From contig CAWESS010000041.1 of NCBI GenBank assembly GCA_963811825.1, positions 1-64,000 on the forward strand: DNA of 64,000 nt, in the 5' to 3' direction. Origin of the DNA: Fodinibacter sp963811825. GTDB lineage: Bacteria > Actinomycetota > Actinomycetes > Actinomycetales > Dermatophilaceae. Shown piece by piece: positions 43,093 to 54,611 of this stretch; positions within the stretch are counted from its first letter, which is position 1, and each line of letters opens with the position of its first letter. Position numbers and translations under genes: made by a program. The notes under the pieces were generated by a model that was given only the letters and a program-made list of their open reading frames with translations, had not been told where the DNA came from and made no database searches.

Positions 43093-45375
43093 CTAGTCGA
43101 AGGTGAGGGTGGCGCCGCTCCCGGCCTCGAGGCCCAGGCCCGCCAGCCGGGAGGACACGGCATCCAGCGGCAGCTCCATCGACTCGGCCAGCTCGTCGAG
43201 CGTGAGGCCGAGCTCGATGCCGTCGCGCAGCTCCTCGTCCTCCTGCTCGGTCCACGCGTGCCCGTGCGTGACTGCGGTGCGCGCGGACTCCGGCGGTGGC
43301 GGAGCCTCGGCAACGGGGCGCTCCGCCGCAACCGGCGCCACGGCATCCGCGCCTCGGTCGGTGTCGGCGACGGGCGCCGCGAGCGCACCGGTCAACCCGC
43401 GCAGGGCGGGCTCGGCGACCGGCAGCGGCGGGTCGGCGATCTCGTCGAGGCGTGCCAGCGCGGACAGGACCATCGCACGATCCGCCGTGGGCCAGAAGGG
43501 TGGCAGCGAGCGCTGGAGGAACCCGGCGTAGCGGGCCGTCATCATCCGGTTGTCGAGGAACGCGACGACCCCGCGGTCGTCGGACCGGCGGATCAGCCGC
43601 CCCGCGCCCTGGGCCAACCGCAGCGCCGCGTGCGTGGCCGAGACCGCCATGAACCCGTTGCCACCCATCCGCGCGATGGCCTGGGAGCGCGCCGAGGCCA
43701 GCGGGTCGTCGGGGCGCGGGAAGGGGATGCGGTCGATGATGACGAGCTGGCAGGACGAGCCCGGCACGTCGACGCCCTGCCACAACGACAACGTGCCGAA
43801 CAGGCACACCCGCGGGTCGCGGGCGAACTGCCGCACCAGCGTGCTGATCTGGTCCTCGCCCTGGCAGAGGAACGCGATGTCACCCTCGAGGTCGGCGAAC
43901 CGCTCGCGCATCGCCTCGGTCGCCTCCTTGGCGGCGCGCATCGAGGAGAACAGCCCGAGGGTGCGTCCGCCGGCGGCCCGCACGAGGGCCTCGATCTCGT
44001 CGAGCGTCTCGGTGGCCAGGCCGTCGCGGCCGGGTGCGGGCAGGTGCTTGGCGACGTACGCGATGCCCTGCTTCGGGTAGTCGAAGGGGCTGCCGACATC
44101 CAGCCCGCGCCACGCCGGCGCGCCCTCGCCGCGCAGCCCGATGGTGCCCGCCACCGCGTCGAAGGACCCACCGAGCTCGAGCGTGGCGGAGGTCAGGACG
44201 ACGGTGCGCTCGTCGAAGACCTTGTCGCGCACGAGCATCGCCACGCTCATCGGAGCCACGCGCAGCACGGGGCCGCGCCGCGGGTCGCGGTTCAGCCACA
44301 CGACGTCGAGCTCGCGCTCCTCGAGGATGCGGCCCGCGTTCTCGAACACCTCGTCGACGGCGGCGCGGGCGACCTGCCGCCCGGCATCCACCTCCTCACC
44401 CTGCTGCGGCTTGAGCTCGCTCTGCACGGCGCGCGCGGTGTCGCGCACGCGCCCCAGCGCCATCGCGAGCGAGTCGGGGATGCCGGTCAGCCGCCCCTCG
44501 GGGGCCGGCTCCAGCACCGATTCGAGCAGGTCTGCGGCCTCGTCCATCGTGGAGGACGCGTCGGCCTGGCGCCCGGCGCGCTTGGCGGCGGCCCGGACCA
44601 TGCCCGGGGTCACCTCGTCGGTGATCGTCGACGTCACCCGGTCGACGAGCTCGTGGCCCTCGTCGATGACGAGGACGTCGTGCTCGGGCAACATCTGGCG
44701 TCCCTCGAAGGCGTCGATGGCCATGAAGGAGTGGTTGGTGACGATGACGTCGACGTCGGCCGCGGCCGCGCGCGAGCGCTCGACGAAGCACTCGGCGACC
44801 ATGGGGCAGCGGCTGCCCAGGCACTCCTCCGCGCTGACGGACACCTGGCGCCAGGCCCGCTCGGACACGCCCGGCACGAGCTCGTCGCGGTCGCCGGACT
44901 CGGTGACCTCGGCCCAGTCGCGCAGGCGCACGACCTCGGCACCGAGCCGGGAGGCCTGCTGGTCGACGGCGCCCAGCGACATGAGTGAGTCGGCGTCGTC
45001 GTCGGGGAAACCGCCTTCGACCTTGTGCGCGCAGAGGTAGTTGCGCCGACCCTTGACGAGGGCGTAGGTGGGGCGACGACCGAGGAGGGGCGCCACGGCA
45101 TCCGCGAGTCGTGGCATGTCGCGGTCGACGATCTGCGCCTGGAGCGCCAGCGTCGCGGTGGCCACGACCGCGGGGACGCCGGTGTCCACCGCGTGCATGA
45201 CGGCGGGAACGAGGTAGGCGAGTGACTTCCCGGTGCCGGTGCCGGCCTGCACGAGGAGGTGGCTCTTGCCGTCGATGGCGTCGGCGACGGCCTGGGCCAT
45301 CTCGACCTGCCCGGGTCGCTCGGTGCCACCCACTCCCCCGACGGCGGCGTGGAGGAGGTCGGTCAGCGTGGGCAC
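43093..45375 (-). CDS. ATP-dependent DNA helicase, DinG/XPD type
   Basis: A 760-residue superfamily 2 helicase. Motif I is VQAGTGTGKSLAYLVPAV, Ia VVATATLALQAQIV, motif II DVLVIDEGHELVD (DEGH), III LTSATLELGG, V FGTLSLWQGVDVPG and VI QGAGRLIRRSDDRG. Four cysteines for an iron-sulfur cluster fit NYLCAHK, ECLGSRCPMVAECFVE. A C-terminal extension with an Asp/Glu-rich helix-turn-helix-like end (WTEQEDEELRDGIELGLTLD) is a lineage-specific addition. The GTG start at 45,375 is decided by TACCCT six bases upstream (leaderless); no Shine-Dalgarno. Probable role in repair of unusual DNA structures. Confidence 0.93.
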   Translation of the reverse strand: MPTLTDLLHAAVGGVGGTERPGQVEMAQAVADAIDGKSHLLVQAGTGTGKSLAYLVPAVMHAVDTGVPAVVATATLALQAQIVDRDMPRLADAVAPLLGRRPTYALVKGRRNYLCAHKVEGGFPDDDADSLMSLGAVDQQASRLGAEVVRLRDWAEVTESGDRDELVPGVSERAWRQVSVSAEECLGSRCPMVAECFVERSRAAAADVDVIVTNHSFMAIDAFEGRQMLPEHDVLVIDEGHELVDRVTSTITDEVTPGMVRAAAKRAGRQADASSTMDEAADLLESVLEPAPEGRLTGIPDSLAMALGRVRDTARAVQSELKPQQGEEVDAGRQVARAAVDEVFENAGRILEERELDVVWLNRDPRRGPVLRVAPMSVAMLVRDKVFDERTVVLTSATLELGGSFDAVAGTIGLRGEGAPAWRGLDVGSPFDYPKQGIAYVAKHLPAPGRDGLATETLDEIEALVRAAGGRTLGLFSSMRAAKEATEAMRERFADLEGDIAFLCQGEDQISTLVRQFARDPRVCLFGTLSLWQGVDVPGSSCQLVIIDRIPFPRPDDPLASARSQAIARMGGNGFMAVSATHAALRLAQGAGRLIRRSDDRGVVAFLDNRMMTARYAGFLQRSLPPFWPTADRAMVLSALARLDEIADPPLPVAEPALRGLTGALAAPVADTDRGADAVAPVAAERPVAEAPPPPESARTAVTHGHAWTEQEDEELRDGIELGLTLDELAESMELPLDAVSSRLAGLGLEAGSGATLTFD

Positions 45376-45455
45376 CAGAGCAGGGTATGCCGTGGCACCG
45401 GTGCCGCGTCCGTCGCCGTCCACAGGCGGGACGCTCAGAAAGGCTCGGGCGCCGC

Positions 45456-45501
45456 CTACGGCGCAGTAGTGGTCGTCATCGCAACACCTACTGCGCGGTA
45501 G
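45456..45501. repeat. inverted repeat upstream of fhs
   Basis: CTACGGCGCAGTAG (45,456-45,469) faces CTACTGCGCGGTAG (45,488-45,501): 14-bp arms with one mismatch and an 18-base loop. It lies in the 228-base gap between the divergent helicase and fhs genes, 100 bases before the fhs GTG. It could be an operator, a leader structure or a palindromic intergenic repeat. Confidence 0.7.
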
Positions 45502-45603
45502 GCCGCGTCGTGGTCACCAGGCCGTTGCGCATCGTGCAGCGTGTTGCGTCATGTGGCGCACAAGTGATGACACAGGAGCCCTCGTGGTGCTTGACTGGCG
45601 CCT

Positions 45604-47307
45604 GTGACCTCCGAGAACCCCGCTGCCGCCTTCCCGTCCGACATCGCGATCGCCGAGGCGGCCGAGATCACCCCGATCACGACGCTGGCGCAGGACCAGC
45701 TCGGCCTCCCCGCAGAGGCCCTGATCCCCTACGGGCACACCAAGGCCAAGATCGACCTGGCGCACATCCGCAGCCTCGCCGACCACCCCGAGGGCACGCT
45801 CATCCTCGTCACCGCGATCTCGCCGACCCCGGCCGGTGAGGGCAAGACGACGACGTCCGTCGGCCTGGCCGACGCCCTCAGCCGGATCGGCAAGAAGTCG
45901 ATGGTGGCGCTGCGCGAGCCCTCGATGGGCCCGGTCTTCGGCATCAAGGGCGGTGCAGCGGGTGGCGGCTACGCCCAGGTGGTGCCGATGACCGACATCA
46001 ACCTCAACTTCACCGGCGACTTCGCGGCGATCGCTGCGGCCAACAACCTGCTCGCTGCGCTCATCGACAACCACATCCACCACGGCAACGCCCTGGGCAT
46101 CGACGCCCGGACCATCACGTGGAAGCGCGTCGTCGACCTCAACGACCGGGCCCTGCGCGACATCGTCATCGGCCTCGGCGGCGTGGTCAACGGCTTCCCC
46201 CGCGAGGACGGCTTCGACATCGTCGTGGCCTCCGAGGTGATGGCGATCTTCTGCCTCGCGACCTCCCTGGCCGACCTCAAGGAGCGCCTCGGCAACATCG
46301 TCATCGGGTACACCCGCGACAAGTCGCCCGTGACCGCCCGTGACCTCAAGGCCCACGGCGCGATGACCGTGATCCTGCGCGACGCCCTGGCGCCGAACCT
46401 CGTGCAGACCCTCGAGCACACCCCGGCGATGATCCACGGCGGGCCGTTCGCCAACATCGCCCACGGCTGCAACTCGGTCATGGCCACCCGAACGGCCCTC
46501 AAGCTCGCCGACTACGTCGTCACCGAGGCCGGCTTCGGCGCCGACCTCGGCGCCGAGAAGTTCATCGACATCAAGTGCCGCACGTCCGGGCTGCGCCCGA
46601 GCGCCGTCGTCGTCGTGGCGACGATCCGGGCGCTGAAGTACCACGGGGGCATCGCGCTCGCGGACCTGAAGAACGAGGACGTCGACGCCCTGACGCGCGG
46701 CATGGAGAACCTGCGCAAGCACCTGCGCAACGTCAAGGACGTCTACGGCCTGCCGCCGGTCGTCGCGATCAACCGCTTCCCCACCGACACCGACGCCGAG
46801 GTCGCCGCGCTCATCGAGCTCGTGGAGGCGGAGGGCGCCCGGGCCCACGAGGCGACGCACTTCAGCAACGGCGGCGCCGGCGCCGAGGACCTCGCCCGCG
46901 GGGTGCTCGAGGCCATCGAGTCCGGCGAGGGTGAGATGCAGTTCGTCTACCCGGACGACCTCTCCCTGGCCGACAAGGCCGAGGCGATCGCCACGAAGGT
47001 CTACGGCGCGGCCGGCGTCACCTTCGACTCCAAGGCCGCCAAGCGGCTCGCGCAGATCGAGGCCGACGGCTACGGCGGGCTGCCGGTGTGCATGGCCAAG
47101 ACGCAGAGCTCGTTCTCCACCGACGCGACCCGTCGCGGGGCGCCGACCGGGCACACCGTCAACATCCGCGAGGTCCGCCTCGCGGCCGGCGCGGGGTTCG
47201 TCGTGATGGTGACCGGCGACATCATGACGATGCCGGGCTTGCCCAAGGTGCCGGCATCCGACCACATCGACATCGACGAGGACGGCAACATCGTCGGCCT
47301 CAGCTAG
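45604..47307 (+). CDS. fhs: formate-tetrahydrofolate ligase
   Basis: A 567-residue ATP-dependent enzyme that makes 10-formyl-tetrahydrofolate for purines and one-carbon supply. The P-loop is ISPTPAGEGKTTTSVGLADAL (about residues 70-90). REPSMGPVFGIKGGAAGGG and VVNGFPREDGFD are strongly conserved family blocks, and HGGPFANIAHGCNS is present. Length matches the family (about 555-570). The start is GTG, with no convincing Shine-Dalgarno. A strong inverted repeat lies 100 bases upstream. Its TAG stop abuts the restored stop of the convergent glucosidase gene. Confidence 0.97.
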   Translation: MTSENPAAAFPSDIAIAEAAEITPITTLAQDQLGLPAEALIPYGHTKAKIDLAHIRSLADHPEGTLILVTAISPTPAGEGKTTTSVGLADALSRIGKKSMVALREPSMGPVFGIKGGAAGGGYAQVVPMTDINLNFTGDFAAIAAANNLLAALIDNHIHHGNALGIDARTITWKRVVDLNDRALRDIVIGLGGVVNGFPREDGFDIVVASEVMAIFCLATSLADLKERLGNIVIGYTRDKSPVTARDLKAHGAMTVILRDALAPNLVQTLEHTPAMIHGGPFANIAHGCNSVMATRTALKLADYVVTEAGFGADLGAEKFIDIKCRTSGLRPSAVVVVATIRALKYHGGIALADLKNEDVDALTRGMENLRKHLRNVKDVYGLPPVVAINRFPTDTDAEVAALIELVEAEGARAHEATHFSNGGAGAEDLARGVLEAIESGEGEMQFVYPDDLSLADKAEAIATKVYGAAGVTFDSKAAKRLAQIEADGYGGLPVCMAKTQSSFSTDATRRGAPTGHTVNIREVRLAAGAGFVVMVTGDIMTMPGLPKVPASDHIDIDEDGNIVGLS

Positions 47308-50044
47308 AGTGCCAGGGGCTCGGCGATGGGGGGTTTCCGGGGGGCGGAGTCCCCCGGATGGGGCTCCGGGGCGACCCCGAGTACAGATCAGGTGAGCCAC
47401 GAGGGCCGTCCAGCCGGTCTGGTGCGACGCCCCGCAGCCGCGCCCGGTGTCGCCGTCGAAGTACTCGGCGAAGGTCGGCGTGCACGTCCCACAGCGGCCC
47501 ACTCGGGTGGTCGCGCGGGGTCCCGGGCCGGCGTCCGTCCGGTCCGGGGCGAAAGAGCGCCACGAGACGGTCCTCGAGGTCGTCGGCGGCCTCCGCCAGA
47601 CCCCGGGTGTTCCCCGACCCCGTGGGGTACTCGACCTCGCGGCCGCTCCCACGCGATGCGGCATGCGCACGCAGACCGTCGACGAGCAGCACGTTGATCG
47701 GGAACCACACCGGCCCACGCCAGTTCGAGTTGCCACCGAACAGGTTGGTCGTCGACTCCCCCGGGTCGTACGCCACCGGCATCGAGACGCCCGCCACGTC
47801 GAGCGTCACCCCACCGCGGTAGGCGGCTGAGAGCGACCGGATGCCGTGCGGCCCGAGGAACTCGCCCTCGTCGAACAGCCGCCGCAGCAACGCTTCGGTC
47901 CGGTCGGCCGTCAGCGGGGACAGGGTGGCCACCACCTGGCCGTCGGTGCGGGTCGTCACGAGGGCGTCGGTCAGCTCTGGACGGCGGCGTTGCAGCCAGC
48001 GCAGCCGGGCCACGAAGTCAGGCAGCTCGCTGATCACCCACTCCGGCGCGTGCGCGACGGCGATGAGCGGCAGCAGGCCGACGAGCGAACGCAGCCGCAC
48101 GGGCTCCGAGTGGCCGTCGGGACCGACCAGGACGTCGTAGAAGAAGCCGTCGGCCTCGTCCCAGAGCGAGACGTCATCGGTGCCGAAGGTCTCCATCGCC
48201 TCGGCGATCGCGAAGAAGTGCTCGAGGAAGGTCGTGGCCAGCCCGTCGAAGGCCGGGTCCTCGCGACTGAGCTCGAGGGCGATGCGGAGCATGGCGAGCG
48301 AGAAGAAGGCCATCCAGCTCGTGGCGTCGCTCTGCTCGAGTCGCCACCCGTCGGGCACCTGCCTCGAGCGGTCGAACACCGAGATGTTGTCCATCCCGAG
48401 GAAGCCCCCCTCGAAGAGGTTGGACCCGTCGGAGTCCTTGCGGTTGAGCCACCACGAGAAGTTGATGAGCAGCTTGGTGAAGATGCGCACGAGGAAGGCC
48501 CGGTCGGTGCCACCGTCGAGCAGGTAGACGTGCCCCGCGGCCCAGGCGTGCACCGGCGGGTTGACGTCCCCGAAGTCCCACTCGTAGGCCGGCAGCTGGC
48601 CGTTGGGGTGCTGGGCCCACTCGCGCACGAGCAGCAGCAGCTGGTTCTTCGCGAAGGCCGGGTCCATGTGGGCGATCGCGACACAGTGGAACGCGAGGTC
48701 CCACGTCGCGAACCACGGGTACTCCCACTCGTCGGGCATCGAGATGACGTCGGCGAGGGCGAGCTGGCTCCATTCCCGGTTGCGTGCCGAGCGCGCGCGT
48801 CGGCGAGGGGATGCCGGCGGACCGGCCGGGTCGCCGTCCAGCCACTCCTTGACCGAGTAGCGGAAGAGCTGCTTGCCCCAGTTCAGCCCGGCGAAGGCGC
48901 GGCGGGCGATGTGCCGGTCCTCGTCGCTGACGTCCGCGGGGATGACCGCCGCGTAGAACTCGTCCGCCTCGCGCCTGCGGTCCTGCAGCACCGAGGCGAA
49001 CGTGCGCCCGAAGGGCCGTTCGACCTGGTGGTCGGCGCGCAGCCGCAGCCGCACCCGCACGGTCTCCCCGGGCAGCACCGACGCGAACCGGTAGACGAGC
49101 CCGACCTTCGTGCCCGTCGCCGCGGGGTTCGTGCCACTGACGTCGCCGTCCACGACGGCGCGTCCGATGCCGTCCTTCGGATACGCCGAGAGGCTCGCAC
49201 CGGCATCCGGCCCGAAGACCGCACCCACGTTGGTCTCGTTGTCGCAGAACAGCACCCGGGGCGCGCCCTCGGCGATGAGCACGTAACGGCCGAGCCAGCC
49301 GTGCTCCCCCTGGACCACCGTGGTGCCCGGCGCCAGCGTTTCGTCGCCATCGACGAGCCGCAGCGACGGGCGCCGGTCGTCCCGACCCCAGGACCAGGTG
49401 TTGCGGAACCACAGCTGCGGGACGAGGTCGAGCGGAGCGGCATCCGGGCCGTGGTTGGTCGCCTCGATGACGACGCACACGTCGTCGGGGGCCACCTTGG
49501 CGTGCGTCGTCACGATGTCGAAGAAGCGGTTGCCGTCGAGCACCCCGGTGTCGGCGAGCTGGAACTCCTCGACCTCCGGTCCGCGTCGCGCGTTCTCGTC
49601 GAGGAGCGAGGCGTAGGGGAAGGCGGCCTGCGGGTAGCGGTAGAGGTGCTGCGCCCACGAGTGGGTGGGGGTGGCGTCCAGCGCCCACCAGTGCTCCTTG
49701 GCGTCCTCGCCGTGGTTGCCCTGACCGTTGGTCAGCCCGAACAGCCGCTCCTTGAGCCGGTCGTCCCGGTGGTTCCACGCGGCGACCGCGAGGTTGAGGA
49801 AGCCGTAGCGGTCGGTCAGACCGGCGATGCCGTCCTCACCCCAGCGGTAGGCCCGGGCGTGCGACTGCTCGAAGGGGAAGTGCGTCCAGGCGTCGCCGTC
49901 GTCCGAGTAGTCCTCACGGACCGTGCCCCACTGGCGTGCCGAGAGGTAGGGGCCCCACAGCCGCCAGGGGTCGTCGTCACCGGGGCTGTGGCGCAGGCGG
50001 ACGTGTTCGTCGGTGGGCGTGGCGGGCTCGCCTGTCTCAGCCAT
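47300..50044 (-). pseudogene. MGH1-like glucosidase (GH63-type), frameshifts near the C-terminus
   Basis: A cytoplasmic (alpha/alpha)6-barrel glycoside hydrolase of about 900 residues, starting MAETGEPATPTDEHVRL. Barrel pieces include EHWWALDATPTHSWAQHLYR, MPDEWEYPWFATWDLAFHC, LPAYEWDFGDVNPPVHAWAAGH, GWRLEQSDATSWMAFFSLAM and NLFGGNSNWRGPVWFPIN. Near 47,482 one extra base interrupts VHPTFAEYFDGDTGRGCGASHQTGWTAL (the conserved end, HQTGWT); a second near 47,375-47,378 restores a TAG at 47,304-47,306. Family members act on glucosyl or mannosylglycerate-type glycosides; substrate is unknown. It overlaps the upstream MDMPI-like gene by one base (TGATG). Confidence 0.87.
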
Positions 50045-50607
50045 CAGGTCTCGGGGCTCCACTGCGGGTCGCGACCGAGCAGGGCGATCAACCGCTGCTG
50101 GATGGGCGCGTCGTCACCCACGGGCTGCGGTGGCCCGTAGTGACCGGACGCCACCAGCGCCGGGCCCATCGCGGACATCCCGTGGAAGGCGCCCGTGGCC
50201 CACTCCTCGTCGAAGGCGACGTCCAGACCCTGCGACCGTGCCAGGTCCCAGCCGTGGGCGATGACGTCGAAGGTGTAGAAGCGGTTGACGACCTCGGCGA
50301 GCGGCATCCGGCCCATCGGGCTGTCGACGTCCTCGGCAGCGGCCGGGCTGTCGAGCAGGTCCTGGATCACCACCGCCTGCACGCGCACCTGCTCCGCGGG
50401 GTCGTCGACCCGTGGGATGTCCAGGCTCACCCCGAGGCCGGACAGGAAGCCACCCACCCAGGTGAGGTGCTCGGGCACGTCGCGCGCGCGCCACTCCTTC
50501 ACCGGGGTCGGTGCGTCCCAGTCGGTGACCTGCGAGGCGATCGCGATCAGCCGGTCGCTGGCGACCCGGTGCTGCTCGGCAGGGCTGGAATCGGTGAACT
50601 GGGACAC
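50044..50607 (-). CDS. TIGR03086-type mycothiol-dependent maleylpyruvate isomerase-like protein
   Basis: A 187-residue four-helix DinB-type protein. Metal-ligand histidines are visible in WRARDVPEHLTWVGGFL and FYTFDVIAHGWDLARSQG, the arrangement of the TIGR03086/MDMPI group, which uses mycothiol and occurs in Actinobacteria. Start GTG 50,607 is chosen because GAGGAGG lies five bases upstream. It precedes the glucosidase gene in a TGATG overlap, so the two share a transcript, though no metabolic link is evident. Confidence 0.86.
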   Translation of the reverse strand: MSQFTDSSPAEQHRVASDRLIAIASQVTDWDAPTPVKEWRARDVPEHLTWVGGFLSGLGVSLDIPRVDDPAEQVRVQAVVIQDLLDSPAAAEDVDSPMGRMPLAEVVNRFYTFDVIAHGWDLARSQGLDVAFDEEWATGAFHGMSAMGPALVASGHYGPPQPVGDDAPIQQRLIALLGRDPQWSPET

Positions 50608-50684
50608 GGCATCCTCCTCGAGCGGGGCGAACGGCCCCACCCTGCCATGCTCGGGCAGACTCAGGGTGGAGTGAAGGAGCGATC

Positions 50685-52277
50685 ATGACGTCAGATGCAG
50701 CGCTGATCCTGTCCGCCGCCTTCGGAGCGGGCCTCGCCGCTCGTATCCTGCACCTCCCGCCGCTGTTGGGCTTCCTCGCGGCCGGCTTCGCCCTCGCGGC
50801 AGCGGGGGTGGAGCAGTCCCCCACGATCGCGCTGCTCGCCGACCTGGGGGTCACCCTCCTGCTCTTCGCGGTGGGCCTGCACCTGGACGTTCGCCGGCTG
50901 GTGCGCCGCGAGGTGTGGCTGACGACGACCCTGCACTCCGTCCTCATGATCGGTGTCGGCGTCGCCTTCCTCACGGCCCTGTCGGCGCTGGGCGTCGCCG
51001 AGGCCGCGGGCCTGGACCTGCGGGCGATCGCCCTCGTGGCCCTGGCCCTGTCCTTCTCGAGCACCGTGTTCGTCGTCAAGGTGCTCGACGAGCGCAGCGA
51101 GTCACGCTCGCGCTACGGCCAGCTCGCGATCGGCATCCTCGTCGTCCAGGACGTGTTCGCCGTGGTCTTCGTCGCCATGAGCCAGGGCAGCCCGCCCAGC
51201 CCGTGGGCTCTGGCGCTGCTCGCCCTCATCCCTGCCCGCAGGCTCTTCATCATCGTCTGGGAACGCGCCGGCCGCGCTGAGCTGCAGGTCCTGTTCGGGG
51301 TGCTGATGGCGTTCGTCCCGGGGTACGCGCTCTTCGACGCGGTCGGGCTCAAGGGCGACCTCGGTGCCCTCGTCATGGGCATGCTGCTCGCCGGGGCGGC
51401 CCGCTCCGGTGACCTGGCGAAGTCGATCTTCGGGGTCAAGGAACTCCTGCTCGTCGCGTTCTTCGTGTCGATCGGGCTCCACGGCGTCCCCGACGCACGA
51501 CAGGTGCTCGTCGCGACCGCGCTGCTCCTGCTCATCCCGGTGCAGACGGTGGCCTACGTCGTGATCCTGTCGTGGATGCGGATGCGGCGACGCACGGCGG
51601 TGCTCACGGCGCTGGTCCTTGCCAACTGCTCCGAGTTCGCCCTGGTCGTCGTGACGGCCGCACACGAGTCAGCGCTGGTGAGCGAACGCTGGATCACCAC
51701 GACGGCGGTGACCGTTGCGCTCAGCTTCGTCCTCGCGAGCGCCGTCAACGTCAGGGCGGAGCAGATCGCCGATGCGGTCGAGCAGCGCTGGCCGGACCGC
51801 GACCCCGAGTCGCTCGACGAGGCGGAACGTCCGATCCCCCTGCACGAGATCGATGCCCTCGTCCTCGGCATGGGTCGGGTCGGCAGCGCAGCCCACCACC
51901 GCCTGACCGAGCGAGGCCTGCGGGTGATCGGCATCGAGCACGACGAGGAGAGGGTCGCCAGGCTGCAGGCGCAGGGAGTCGACGTCGTGTTGGCCGATGC
52001 GACCGACAACAACCTGTGGCGGCGGCTCGTCGCCGTGAGCACCCTGCGCACCGTCGTCCTCGCGATGCCCTTCCACGACGCCAACCTCGCCGCCATCTCG
52101 GTGGTGCGGGGGCGACGCTTCACGGGAACCGTCGCTGCGGTCGCGCGCTACGACGACGAGGTCACCGAACTGCTCGGTCACGGTGCGGACACCGTGCTGC
52201 ACGTCTACAGCGGCTCAGGAACGGCCTTGGCCGACGCCGCGCTCGAGGACCCCGACCAGATTCAGCGACAGCCCTGA
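50685..52277 (+). CDS. CPA2-family cation:proton antiporter with TrkA-N domain
   Basis: A 530-residue membrane protein. The N-terminal Na+/H+ exchanger domain has about eleven to twelve helices, including LGVTLLLFAVGLHLDVRRLV and GILVVQDVFAVVF with the Asp of the transport site. From about residue 385 a Rossmann TrkA-N domain follows (DALVLGMGRVGSAAHHRL, IEHDEERVARLQAQGVDVVLADAT). This is the KefB/YbaL arrangement, potassium or sodium efflux gated by NAD(H) or a related ligand. A GAAGGAG lies five bases before the ATG. Confidence 0.94.
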   Translation: MTSDAALILSAAFGAGLAARILHLPPLLGFLAAGFALAAAGVEQSPTIALLADLGVTLLLFAVGLHLDVRRLVRREVWLTTTLHSVLMIGVGVAFLTALSALGVAEAAGLDLRAIALVALALSFSSTVFVVKVLDERSESRSRYGQLAIGILVVQDVFAVVFVAMSQGSPPSPWALALLALIPARRLFIIVWERAGRAELQVLFGVLMAFVPGYALFDAVGLKGDLGALVMGMLLAGAARSGDLAKSIFGVKELLLVAFFVSIGLHGVPDARQVLVATALLLLIPVQTVAYVVILSWMRMRRRTAVLTALVLANCSEFALVVVTAAHESALVSERWITTTAVTVALSFVLASAVNVRAEQIADAVEQRWPDRDPESLDEAERPIPLHEIDALVLGMGRVGSAAHHRLTERGLRVIGIEHDEERVARLQAQGVDVVLADATDNNLWRRLVAVSTLRTVVLAMPFHDANLAAISVVRGRRFTGTVAAVARYDDEVTELLGHGADTVLHVYSGSGTALADAALEDPDQIQRQP

Positions 52278-52285
52278 GCGGCGGT

Positions 52286-53038
52286 TCAGCGGTACTCGGG
52301 GTTGGGGTCCTCTGGCTTGCTGAGGTCCCAGTTGGTCGTGACGTTGCCGTGCGCGGGCAACCCGCCGGCATCCTTGAGGCGGCGGGCCGTGTGCAGCATG
52401 TTCCAGGCCGCGAAGACCGTGTTCCTCGTCGTCCAGTGGTTCTTCGCCCCTCGGTTGTCGTCCAGGTAGGACGGCCCGGGCCCGGCCTCGCCGTTCCAGT
52501 AGGCGTCGGCCTGCGGTGGGATCGTGAAGCCGATGTGCGACAGGGCGTAGAGCATCTGGGCCGCGCAGTGCTTGCCACCGTCCTCGTTGCCCGTGACGAC
52601 GACCCCGCCGACCTTGCCGTAGTACGACCACTGGGCCGCCGCGTTGAGCTCTCCCGACCAGCCGTACAGCCGCTCGATGGCGAGGCGGGTCAGCGAGGAC
52701 TGGTCGCCCAGCCAGATCGGCGTCGCGAGCACGACGATGTCGGCCGGCTCGACGAGCCTCTTGTAGAGGTCGGGGAAGTCGTCGCGCTCCCACCCGTACT
52801 CGCGCATGTCCGGCTGCACCCCCGGCGGGATGACGTGGTCGACCAGGCGCACGACGTCGACCCGCGCGCCCACACCGCGCAGGACGTGGGCGCTCACGTC
52901 GAGCAGCCCGTCGGTGTGGCTGGGCTCGGGCGAGCGCTTGAGGGTGCCGTTGAGGTAGACGGCCCGCAGGTCGGAGAAGTCGGTCTCGCTGGCGGCGATC
53001 TCGGAGTCGATGAAGCGCTGGACGGAGTCGGGGAGCAT
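52286..53038 (-). CDS. flavodoxin-fold NADPH-dependent FMN reductase-like protein
   Basis: A 250-residue cytoplasmic flavoprotein. After a 25-residue leader the flavodoxin fold appears as LRAVYLNGTLKRSPEPSHTD (FMN phosphate-binding loop), ADIVVLATPIWLGDQSSLTR and GGVVVTGNEDGGKHCAAQML. The group includes quinone and azo reductases; the physiological substrate is unknown. The ATG at 53,038 is fixed by TAGCGT (complement of 53,046-53,051), seven bases upstream, indicating a leaderless mRNA. It ends nine bases from the antiporter stop on the other strand. Confidence 0.88.
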   Translation of the reverse strand: MLPDSVQRFIDSEIAASETDFSDLRAVYLNGTLKRSPEPSHTDGLLDVSAHVLRGVGARVDVVRLVDHVIPPGVQPDMREYGWERDDFPDLYKRLVEPADIVVLATPIWLGDQSSLTRLAIERLYGWSGELNAAAQWSYYGKVGGVVVTGNEDGGKHCAAQMLYALSHIGFTIPPQADAYWNGEAGPGPSYLDDNRGAKNHWTTRNTVFAAWNMLHTARRLKDAGGLPAHGNVTTNWDLSKPEDPNPEYR

Positions 53039-53062
53039 GCCCCCCACGCTACCGAGTGCGGG

Positions 53063-54535
<1,473 letters not shown>

Positions 54536-54611
54536 GTTCTCCCTAGGGTCTCACCGGGCAACGCCCCACGGCGAACGCTTTCTTCCGCCCGGCGCTAGCG
54601 TGTTCCCTGCG

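Noticed and set aside
45514..47736. 740-codon leftward open frame opposite fhs
   Set aside because: It is the antisense shadow of fhs (long runs of Val, Asp, Gly, Arg); only its first part matters, because it carries the displaced C-terminus of the glucosidase.
47846..50140. 764-codon rightward open frame opposite the glucosidase gene
   Set aside because: Antisense shadow of a high-GC gene; no domain and no ribosome binding site.
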